Part shown: in pieces, positions 36,549-42,671 of the stretch
Position numbering within the stretch: position 1 is the stretch's first letter
How the letters are laid out: each line of letters opens with the position of its first letter
Origin: Acidimicrobiales bacterium
GTDB taxonomy: Bacteria > Actinomycetota > Acidimicrobiia > Acidimicrobiales > DASWMK01
Direction: 5' to 3'
DNA length: 42,671 nucleotides
Assembly: GCA_036399815.1 (NCBI GenBank)
Contig: DASWMK010000174.1
Location: 1-42,671, forward strand
The notes under the pieces: model-generated
What the model was told of the DNA's origin: nothing
Database searches by the model: none
Seen by the model: the letters and a program-made list of their open reading frames with translations, nothing else
Made by a program: the position numbers and the translations under genes

Positions 36549-38759
36549 ATGCCGACCGTCGACCGCGTCCTGCCCTGGCGCCGGCACGTGCCGCCGCCCG
36601 CCGTGGAGCTGGCACCGGTCCTCGCCGCCTACCGGGCCCGGCACCCGAAGGACCAGACGACCCTGATCGAGCGGGCCTACACCTGCGCGGCGGAGGCCCA
36701 CGTCCACCAGGTGCGGCGCTCGGGCGACCCGTACATCCACCACCCGGTCGCCGTCGCCACCATCGTCGCCGGCCTCGGGCTGGACGACGTCACCGTCGCC
36801 GCCGCCCTCCTCCACGACGCCGTCGAGGACACCGGCGTCACCCTGGAGGACCTCGCCGACGAGTTCGGCCCCGAGGTGGCGGCCATCGTCGACGGCGTCA
36901 CCAAGCTCGACCGGGTCAAGTTCGACTCCCGCGAGGCCCAGCAGGCCGCCACCATGCGCAAGATGCTGGTGGCGATGGCGAAGGACCTGCGGGTCCTCAT
37001 CATCAAGCTGGCCGACCGGCTCCACAACATGCGGACCCTCGCCGCCATGCCCGAGCACAAACAGGAGCGCACGGCGAGCGAGACCCTCGACATCTACGCC
37101 CCGCTGGCCCACCGCCTCGGGATGCAGGACATCAAGCAGCAGCTGGAGGACCTGGCCTTCGCCGCGCTGCACCCGAAGCGCTACGCCGAGATCGACCACA
37201 TGGTGTCGTCCCGGGCGCCGGAGCGGGCCCTCTACCTCGACCAGGTGCTGGACCAGGTGCGGGAGCGGCTGGAGGAGCTCGGCATCCGGGCGACGGTCAC
37301 CGGCCGGCCGAAGCACCTGTGGAGCATCTACGAGAAGATGGTGGTGCGGGGCAAGGAGTTCGACGAGATCTTCGACCTCGTCGGCATCCGGGTCATCGTC
37401 GAGTCGGTCAAGGACTGCTACGCCGCGCTGGGGTCCATCCACGCCACCTGGAAGCCGGTGCAGGGGCGGTTCAAGGACTACATCGCCATGCCCAAGTTCA
37501 ACCTCTACCAGTCGCTGCACACGACGGTGGTGGGGCCCCAGGGCAAGCACATCGAGGTCCAGATCCGCACCACCGAGATGCACGTGCGGGCCGAGTACGG
37601 CGTGGCCGCCCACTGGAGCTACAAGGAGCACTCGCTCGACATCGCCTGGCTGAACCGGATCATCGACTGGCAGCAGGAGATCGGCGACCCGGCCGCCTTC
37701 ATGGCGAACCTGAAGTTCGACCTCGAGCAGGACGAGGTCTTCGTGTTCACCCCGAAGGGCAAGGTCGTCACCCTGCCGGTCGGGGCCACGCCGATCGACT
37801 TCGCCTACTCGATCCACACCGAGGTCGGCCACACCTGCATCGGGGCCAAGGTGAACGGCCGCCTCGTGCCCCTCGACTCGAAGCTGGCGTCGGGCGACAC
37901 CGTCGAGGTCGTCACCTCGAAGGCCGAGAGCGCGGGCCCGTCACGGGACTGGCTGAAGGTCGTGGCCACCCCGAGGGCGGCCAACAAGATCAAGCAGTGG
38001 TTCTCCCGGGAGCGGCGGGAGGACGCCACCGCGGCGGGCAAGGACGAGCTGATCAAGGCGCTGCGCCGCGAGGGCCTGCCGGTGCAGAAGCTCCAGGGCT
38101 CGGCCGTCCTGCTCGACGTGGCCAAGGCCATGAACTACGCCGACCTCGACGCCCTCCACGCCGCCGTCGGCGAGAACCACGTGTCGGCCAAGGCGGTGGC
38201 CCAGCGGGTGGGCCGGGCGCTGCGGGACGGCGACGCCGAGGAGCAGCTGCCGACCACCGCCACCCAGCCGGTGCGGCGCTCGCCGTCCAGGCGGGCGACG
38301 GCCGGCGTGCACGTCGAGGGCCTGGACGACGTGATGGTGCGGCTGTCGCGCTGCTGCACGCCGGTCCCGGGCGACGCCATCATGGGCTTCGTCACGCGGG
38401 GGAGGGGCGTGTCGGTCCACCGGGCCGACTGCGCCAACGCCGTCTCGCTGTCGGCCGGCCAGGGCGACCGCCTGATCGACGTGGAGTGGGACGAGTCCGG
38501 CCCCGGCGTGTTCGTCGCCTCCGTCGAGGTGAAGGCGCTCGACCGGTCTCGGCTCCTGCGGGACGTGTCGGCCGCGCTGGCCGACCACCACGTCAACATC
38601 CTGTCCTGCACCACGAACACCGGCTCGGACCGCATCGCCACCATGCGCTTCGACTTCGAGCTCGGCGACGCGTCCCACCTCGACTCGCTGATCGGGACGA
38701 TCAAGGGCATCGACGGCGTGTACGACGCCCACCGGGTCCTCCCCGGCCGCGGCGGCTGA
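36549..38759 (+). CDS. relA: Bifunctional (p)ppGpp synthetase/hydrolase, RelA/SpoT family
   Basis: This enzyme makes and degrades the alarmone (p)ppGpp, the signal of the stringent response. The 736-residue protein has the full long-RSH layout. The HD hydrolase domain carries His89-Asp90 and Glu93-Asp94 (LLHDAVEDTG), so hydrolysis is probably intact. The synthetase domain (DEIFDLVGIRVIVE, PKFNLYQSLHTTVVG) comes next, followed by TGS (VFVFTPKGKVVTLPVGATPIDFAYSIHTEVGH), a zinc-finger/CC segment with LSRCCTPVPGD, and a C-terminal ACT domain (FVASVEVKALDRSRLLRDVS). Actinobacteria often have one such bifunctional enzyme. Confidence 0.97.
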   Translation: MPTVDRVLPWRRHVPPPAVELAPVLAAYRARHPKDQTTLIERAYTCAAEAHVHQVRRSGDPYIHHPVAVATIVAGLGLDDVTVAAALLHDAVEDTGVTLEDLADEFGPEVAAIVDGVTKLDRVKFDSREAQQAATMRKMLVAMAKDLRVLIIKLADRLHNMRTLAAMPEHKQERTASETLDIYAPLAHRLGMQDIKQQLEDLAFAALHPKRYAEIDHMVSSRAPERALYLDQVLDQVRERLEELGIRATVTGRPKHLWSIYEKMVVRGKEFDEIFDLVGIRVIVESVKDCYAALGSIHATWKPVQGRFKDYIAMPKFNLYQSLHTTVVGPQGKHIEVQIRTTEMHVRAEYGVAAHWSYKEHSLDIAWLNRIIDWQQEIGDPAAFMANLKFDLEQDEVFVFTPKGKVVTLPVGATPIDFAYSIHTEVGHTCIGAKVNGRLVPLDSKLASGDTVEVVTSKAESAGPSRDWLKVVATPRAANKIKQWFSRERREDATAAGKDELIKALRREGLPVQKLQGSAVLLDVAKAMNYADLDALHAAVGENHVSAKAVAQRVGRALRDGDAEEQLPTTATQPVRRSPSRRATAGVHVEGLDDVMVRLSRCCTPVPGDAIMGFVTRGRGVSVHRADCANAVSLSAGQGDRLIDVEWDESGPGVFVASVEVKALDRSRLLRDVSAALADHHVNILSCTTNTGSDRIATMRFDFELGDASHLDSLIGTIKGIDGVYDAHRVLPGRGG

Positions 38760-38822
38760 GCGCCGGATCGGGCGTCCCGGCTGCGGCCGGCGCCGGCGCC
38801 GCCCCGGCCTTCGTGACCGGCG

Positions 38823-39506
38823 CTACCCGGCCTTCCTGATCGGGGCGACCAGCCGGGCGAACCGGCGCCGCCAGGCGACGGCCAGCAGGGCCCGCACCGG
38901 CAGGGGCGGGGCCGGCATGGCGGCCAGGGCCTCGGGGTTGCGGCGGATGGCGTCGTCGATCGAGCCGACGGCGACGGCCAGGTCCCGGAACGGGAGCCGG
39001 CGGAGCAGCTGGGTGTCGATGCGGCGCCAGGCGTCGGCGGCGAGGTGCTCGTTGATCAGCGGGAGCACGTCGTCCTCCTCGTGGCGCAGGTGCTCCTCGA
39101 GCGACGCCCCGAGCCGGCCGAGGGTGACCCTGAGCCGCTCGGCCGACGCCTCGTCGGGCCGCTCGGCGAAGGCGGCGAAGGCGGTGTCGGCCTCGCCGAG
39201 GTGGCCGTCCACGTCGGCGTGCTCGGACCGCATCCGCTCCTCCTGCTCGGCGAAGCCGGGCGCGGCGGCGCGGAGGGCGGGCCAGACGAGGTCGTCCTCG
39301 CCGACGTGGTGGTGGTGCAGGCCCTTGGCGAAGTGGTGCCAGAGCCGGTGGAGGACGGCGGCCGTCGCCGCGTCGCCCGGCCGCCAGGCGCCGACCGCGG
39401 CGGTCAGCTCCTCGAGGCCGGCCCGGAGGGTGAGGTGGACGCCCTCGAACCCGGAGAGGTCGGGGCCGCCCGCCCGAGCCCGGCGGATGGGGCGGAACTC
39501 GGCCAC
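38823..39506 (-). CDS. Hemerythrin-like (HHE) domain protein
   Basis: The 227-residue protein carries a hemerythrin-type four-helix bundle, with His24 (GFEGVHLTLRAG), His53/57 (LHRLWHHFA), the His64-67 cluster with Glu70 (GLHHHHVGEDD), and His139/His142-Glu143 (EEHLRHEEDD). These are suitable ligands for a di-iron site. The C-terminal 70 residues form a conserved extension (VGSIDDAIRRNPEALAAMP) of unknown role. Such proteins sense or store oxygen, iron or nitric oxide. It starts at a GTG and lies convergent to rsh, 9 nt after the dienelactone hydrolase gene, with which it may share a transcript. Confidence 0.85.
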   Translation of the reverse strand: MAEFRPIRRARAGGPDLSGFEGVHLTLRAGLEELTAAVGAWRPGDAATAAVLHRLWHHFAKGLHHHHVGEDDLVWPALRAAAPGFAEQEERMRSEHADVDGHLGEADTAFAAFAERPDEASAERLRVTLGRLGASLEEHLRHEEDDVLPLINEHLAADAWRRIDTQLLRRLPFRDLAVAVGSIDDAIRRNPEALAAMPAPPLPVRALLAVAWRRRFARLVAPIRKAG

Positions 39507-39515
39507 CTCGCCGGC

Positions 39516-40238
39516 CTAGCGGGCCGGCTCGCCGGCCGCCGCCGGCAGGTGGGCGGCGAGGAAGGCGACCGTGCGGTCCCACGCCGACCGGGCCGCCGCC
39601 TCGACGTGGAACATGGGCGCGTCGTGGTTCTCGAACGCGTGCCCGGCGTGCTCGACGTTCAGCTCGAACCGCTCCTCGCCGGCGATGGCCTCCCGCAGCC
39701 GCTCGACGCCCTCGAAGGGGATGTAGGGGTCGGCGTCGCCGAAGTGGAAGAGCGTGGGGCAGGTGACCGAGCCGAGCAGGTCGAGCTGGTCGGGCACGCC
39801 CGAGCCGTAGTAGCTGACGCAGCAGGCCGGGTCGCCGGCGGCCGCCGCCCCGAAGGCGAGGGTGCCGCCGAGGCAGTAGCCGAGGATGGCCGGCCGGCCG
39901 TCGACCTCGTCGAGCCCGGCGAGGTGGTCGAGGCCGGCGACGCAGTCCTCCACGGCCTTGCCGATGTCCAGCTCCTGCACGGCGGCGAGCGACTCGTTCA
40001 GCCCCCGCTCGTCGTGGTCGGCCCGGTAGCCGGGGCGGGTGCGCCAGTAGAGGTCGGGCGCGCCGACGACGTAGCCGCGCTCGGCCAGCCGCTCGGCGAC
40101 GGCCTCGATGAACGAGCTGACGCCGAAGATCTCCTGCACGAGCACGATCCCCGGCCCCCGGCCGGCGCCGGGGAGCCAGAGGTGGAGGTCGAAGGCGCCG
40201 CCCTCCCGCGGGACGCGCTCGACACGGGTCGTCGTCAT
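39516..40238 (-). CDS. Dienelactone hydrolase family protein
   Basis: This 240-residue alpha/beta-hydrolase is of the carboxymethylenebutenolidase type. The Cys nucleophile is Cys122 in LGYCLGGTLAFG, and the activating Glu36 lies in VLVQEIFGV. Asp170 (HFGDADPYIPF) and His200 (EHAGHAF) complete the triad. The family opens dienelactone rings in chlorocatechol degradation, but many members have other esters or unknown substrates. I chose the ATG at 40238 because the first conserved strand begins soon after it and the upstream residues are Arg-rich and non-conserved. It is divergent from the XRE gene. Confidence 0.88.
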   Translation of the reverse strand: MTTTRVERVPREGGAFDLHLWLPGAGRGPGIVLVQEIFGVSSFIEAVAERLAERGYVVGAPDLYWRTRPGYRADHDERGLNESLAAVQELDIGKAVEDCVAGLDHLAGLDEVDGRPAILGYCLGGTLAFGAAAAGDPACCVSYYGSGVPDQLDLLGSVTCPTLFHFGDADPYIPFEGVERLREAIAGEERFELNVEHAGHAFENHDAPMFHVEAAARSAWDRTVAFLAAHLPAAAGEPAR

Positions 40239-40290
40239 GGCCGCAGTCTCCCAGCCCGGCACCGCCGGTGCGCCCCGATGCCGGCTGCGG

Positions 40291-40296
40291 CATACT
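40291..40296 (+). promoter_or_regulatory. Probable -10 element of the leaderless XRE gene
   Basis: CATACT lies 6 nt before the GTG at 40303. The 64-nt intergenic region is shared with the divergent dienelactone hydrolase gene. Confidence 0.35.
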
Positions 40297-40302
40297 GGCG
40301 CG

Positions 40303-40638
40303 GTGGACCTGGGTGCGACGCTCCGGGAGGCCCGCCGCCGGGCCGGCCTGACCCAGCGCCAGCTGGCCGAGCGGGCCGGCACGTCCAAGGCCGCGGTGGC
40401 GCGCTACGAGTCCGGCCGGGTCACCCCCGACCTGGCGACGTTCGCCCGCCTGGTCGAGGCCTGCGGCCACCAGCTGGCGGTGACGCCCGCCGCGGCGGCC
40501 CCCGATCCCCGGATCGACCGTTCGGCCATCCGCCGCCTGCTGGCCATGCCCGTCCCCGAGCGGGTCGCCCTGGCCGTGGAGGAGGGCCGGGCCATCGGCC
40601 GGTTCGACCGGGCCGTCGCTGCCGCCCGCCTCCGGTGA
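40303..40638 (+). CDS. XRE-family HTH protein (candidate antitoxin)
   Basis: The 111-residue protein has a clear XRE helix-turn-helix in residues 15-55 (LTQRQLAERAGTSKAAVARY, ESGRVTPDLATFARLVEACG). A C-terminal part follows, with RIDRSAIRRLLAMPVPERVALAVEEGRAIGRF. The gene overlaps the following nucleotidyltransferase by a GTGA junction, a pair typical of MNT/HEPN-free type II or type IV-like toxin-antitoxin modules in actinobacteria. It would bind its own promoter and repress the pair. The GTG was chosen because the -10 hexamer lies 6 nt upstream, suggesting a leaderless message. The antitoxin role is an inference from arrangement. Confidence 0.75.
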   Translation: MDLGATLREARRRAGLTQRQLAERAGTSKAAVARYESGRVTPDLATFARLVEACGHQLAVTPAAAAPDPRIDRSAIRRLLAMPVPERVALAVEEGRAIGRFDRAVAAARLR

Positions 40639-41126
40639 CCCCGGCCTTCGACCCGCTCGGCGCGCTCCGCGCGCTCGTCGACCACGACGTCCGCTTCGTG
40701 CTCGTCGGCGGGCTTGCCGGCCGGGTCCACGGGTCGCCGACGGTCACCAACGACACCGATGTCTGCTGCGCGAGGGACGCCGAGAACCTGGAGCGCCTGG
40801 CGAGCGCCCTCCGCTCCCTCGACGCCCGCCTCCGGGGGGTCGACGACGACGTCCCCTTCCTGCTCGACGCGAGGACGCTGGCCGCCGGCTGCAACTTCAC
40901 GTTCACGACGTCGGCCGGGTCCCTCGACGTGCTCGGGCTGCCGAGCGGCACGGCCGGCTACGAGGACCTCGCGGCCGGCGCCGAGCGGCTGGACCTGGGC
41001 GACGGCCTCGTCGTCGACGTCGTCGCCCTGGACGACCTCATCCGGATGAAGCGGGCGGCCGGCCGCCGCAAGGACCTCGTGGAGGTCGAGATCCTGCTCG
41101 CCGTCCGCGAGGAGGCCGGCCACTAA
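40635..41126 (+). CDS. Nucleotidyltransferase-fold protein (candidate toxin, AbiEii-like)
   Basis: This 163-residue protein has the minimal nucleotidyltransferase signature: VLVGGLAGRVHGSPTVTNDT followed by DVC, with the two acidic residues of a hG(G/S)-xx-DxD-type active site. LDDLIRMKRAAGRRKDL near the C-terminus resembles the end of AbiEii/AbiGii-type toxins. It is translationally coupled to the XRE gene. Members of this group modify tRNA or act as abortive-infection effectors; the target here is not known. The GTG at 40635 overlaps the upstream stop by 4 nt. The next gene, hisS, starts 11 nt downstream with its own -10-like hexamer. Confidence 0.75.
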   Translation: MTPAFDPLGALRALVDHDVRFVLVGGLAGRVHGSPTVTNDTDVCCARDAENLERLASALRSLDARLRGVDDDVPFLLDARTLAAGCNFTFTTSAGSLDVLGLPSGTAGYEDLAAGAERLDLGDGLVVDVVALDDLIRMKRAAGRRKDLVEVEILLAVREEAGH

Positions 41127-41129
41127 CCT
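41124..41129 (+). promoter_or_regulatory. Probable -10 element of a leaderless hisS promoter
   Basis: TAACCT lies 8 nt before the GTG of hisS and overlaps the stop of the preceding gene. Confidence 0.4.
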
Positions 41130-41137
41130 GCGGCGTC

Positions 41138-42424
41138 GTGCCCCAGTTCACGGCGCCCATCGGGACGCGGGACGTCTTCGGCGACGAGGCGGCCCGGTGG
41201 GAGGCGCTGCTCGCCCGGTTCGCCGGGCACGTGGAGCGGGCCGGCTACGGGCTGCTCGTCAGCCCGGCCTTCGAGGACCTCGCCGTGTTCCAGCGGGTCG
41301 GGGAGGGCACCGACGTCGTCCGCAAGGAGATGTACGACTTCCTCGACAAGGGCGGCCGCCGCATCGCCCTCCGCCCCGAGGGGACGGCGTCGGTCGTGCG
41401 GGCCTTCGTCCAGCACCGCCCGCCCACCCCGTTCAAGGCCTGGTACGTCGCCCCCTGCTTCCGCTACGAGCGCCCGCAGGCCGGCCGCCTGCGCCAGCAC
41501 CACCAGCTCGGCGTCGAGGTGCTGGGGCCCGACGACCCGGACGTGGACGTCGAGGTCATCGCCGTCGGGCACGAGTTCCTGCGCTCGCTCGGCCTGACCG
41601 GCATCGACCTGCTCGTGAACTCGATGGGCGACCGGGCCGGCCGGGCCGCCTACCTCGACGTGCTGCGCCGCTTCCTCGACGAGCACCGGGGCGACCTGGC
41701 CGAGGAGGACCGGGAGAAGGTCGACGCCCATCCGCTGCGGGTCCTCGACTCCAAGCGCCACGCCTCCCGGTCGGTGGTCGCCCACGCCCCGAGCATCCTC
41801 GACCACCTGAGCGACGACGCCGCCGCCCACTTCGAGCGGGTGCAGACCGGCCTCCGCGAGCTCGGCATCCCGTTCCGGGTCGAGCCCCGGCTGGTGCGGG
41901 GCCTCGACTACTACACCCACACCACCTTCGAGCTGCAGTCGACCGCGCTCGAGGCCGCCCAGAACACGGTGATGGGCGGCGGCCGCTACGCCGGGCTGAG
42001 CGAGGCGCTGGGCGGGCCGCCCACGCCGGGGACGGGCTTCGGGTCGGGCATCGAGCGGGTCCTGCTCGCCTGCGACGCCGAGGGCGTGTTCCCGGCGCCG
42101 CCGCCCCGGCTCGACGCGTTCGTGGTCGACGTCACCGGCGGCACCCACGCGCGGGCGATCACCGCCGAGCTCCGCCGGGCCGGCCTGGCCACCGACCGGG
42201 CCTGGGACCAGCGGTCGATGAAGGCGCAGATGAAGCTGGCCGACCGGTCGGGCGCGGCCGTCGCCGTCATCGTCGGCCAGGACGAGGCGGCCACCGGCAC
42301 GGTCACCCTGCGGCCGCTGCGGGGCGGCGACCAGGAGGTGGTCGACCGCCAGGACGTCGTGCGGGCCGTCGCCGACCTCAGGGCGCGGCGAGCTCCACGA
42401 CCGTCGACCCCGTCGACGCGGTAG
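41138..42424 (+). CDS. hisS: Histidyl-tRNA synthetase
   Basis: HisS charges tRNA-His with histidine. The 428-residue class II synthetase shows motif 1-2 landmarks (VRKEMYDFLDKGGRRIALRP, EGTASVVRAFVQH, WYVAPCFRYERPQAGRLRQH), the His-specific signature RGLDYYTHTTFE with GGGRYAGL, and motif 3 in GFGSGIERVLLA. A C-terminal anticodon-binding domain follows (LDAFVVDVTGG to VVDRQDVVRAVADL). The GTG start is preceded by a TAACCT hexamer at 8 nt. The last 47 nt overlap the end of a minus-strand open frame. Confidence 0.98.
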   Translation: MPQFTAPIGTRDVFGDEAARWEALLARFAGHVERAGYGLLVSPAFEDLAVFQRVGEGTDVVRKEMYDFLDKGGRRIALRPEGTASVVRAFVQHRPPTPFKAWYVAPCFRYERPQAGRLRQHHQLGVEVLGPDDPDVDVEVIAVGHEFLRSLGLTGIDLLVNSMGDRAGRAAYLDVLRRFLDEHRGDLAEEDREKVDAHPLRVLDSKRHASRSVVAHAPSILDHLSDDAAAHFERVQTGLRELGIPFRVEPRLVRGLDYYTHTTFELQSTALEAAQNTVMGGGRYAGLSEALGGPPTPGTGFGSGIERVLLACDAEGVFPAPPPRLDAFVVDVTGGTHARAITAELRRAGLATDRAWDQRSMKAQMKLADRSGAAVAVIVGQDEAATGTVTLRPLRGGDQEVVDRQDVVRAVADLRARRAPRPSTPSTR

Positions 42425-42671
42425 GGAACGCCGGGCGGCTGCCGACCGTCACCGCCTCGGGCGCCGGGTGGACGACGACCCGGAACGAGGCGCCGCCCCG
42501 CGTCGCCACCCCCGTGTTCCAGCTCGACCACCGCAGCTCGACGTCGACGGCGGCCAGCGCGCCCTTCAGGTCGGCCCGCACCCGCTCGGCCGGCCAGTGG
42601 GTGACGAACACCAGCCGGTCGACGCCGGGCACGGGCAGCGGCTCGACGTTGGTGAGCGGGGCCAGCTGGCA
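42378..42671 (-). CDS. Partial hypothetical protein (C-terminal part), runs off the window
   Basis: The minus-strand frame is open to the right edge, so the start lies outside. About 97 residues are visible, with DRLVFVTHWPAERVRADL, a central ELRWSSWNTGVATRGGASFR and VVVHPAPEAVTVGS. No family was recognised. Its last 47 nt overlap the hisS 3' end on the other strand, so the stop position is slightly uncertain. Confidence 0.5.
   Translation of the reverse strand, partial: CQLAPLTNVEPLPVPGVDRLVFVTHWPAERVRADLKGALAAVDVELRWSSWNTGVATRGGASFRVVVHPAPEAVTVGSRPAFPTASTGSTVVELAAP

Noticed and set aside
38760-38822. Terminator between rsh and the hemerythrin gene
   Set aside because: Short inverted GC segments exist, but none forms a clear stem without many alternatives; the short repeated CCGGCCTTC there is probably chance.

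Overview
The window is very GC-rich DNA with dense, mostly operonic genes, many GTG starts and 4-nt GTGA/ATGA stop-start overlaps. A chromosomal backbone of pdxS-pdxT-yebC, ruvC-ruvA-ruvB, queA-tgt, yajC-secD-secF-apt, a RelA/SpoT-type rsh gene and hisS indicates an actinobacterium (Actinomycetota). The queA-tgt pair and the Thr/Ala/Asp-rich, low-complexity SecD hint at Acidimicrobiia or a relative, but that placement is an inference. Several genes look leaderless: a TAnnnT hexamer lies 6-8 nt before the start codon.

Layout. Positions 1-3046: the end of a membrane-anchored protein of unknown function, then the PLP synthase genes pdxS and pdxT, then yebC. Positions 3047-22151: an accessory stretch inserted between yebC and ruvC, two genes that are often close together in actinobacteria. 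It holds three small minus-strand genes with a nine-cysteine protein, two secreted proteins (one a lipase), furA-katG, an MFS exporter with a repeat-rich N-terminal tail, two alpha/beta hydrolases, an ABC exporter operon with a receiver-domain protein, a peroxiredoxin, and a minus-strand cluster at 15.4-21.9 kb.

That minus-strand cluster is the most unusual part. An MFS transporter and a class V aminotransferase are translationally coupled. They are followed by a 30-residue peptide gene (19442-19534, ending DCWTCFLDA) with its own candidate promoter and a strong ribosome-binding site. Next come a perfect 34-bp palindrome, an 830-residue internally duplicated TPR protein, and an M17 leucyl-aminopeptidase-type enzyme. 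The arrangement of tiny Cys-containing peptide, hairpin, peptide-binding-type protein, peptidase, PLP enzyme and exporter resembles a ribosomal peptide (RiPP-like) locus. No known RiPP maturase (LanB/LanM, YcaO, radical SAM, ATP-grasp) is visible, so it may be a new type.

Positions 22152-24338: ruvCAB. Positions 24443-30365: a second accessory stretch with an FAD amine oxidase, a DUF2993/LmeA-like protein, a monocistronic GRDP-like protein with a Cys/Lys-rich tail and an operator-like dyad in its promoter, a GCS2-type carboxylate-amine ligase coupled to an M20 amidohydrolase, and a secreted trypsin-like protease. Positions 30408-38759: the translation, secretion and stringent-response backbone (queA, tgt, yajC, secD, secF, apt, rsh). 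Positions 38823-42671: a hemerythrin-like protein, a dienelactone hydrolase, a candidate XRE/nucleotidyltransferase toxin-antitoxin pair, hisS and the end of an unknown gene. I saw no rRNA, tRNA, insertion sequence or CRISPR array.
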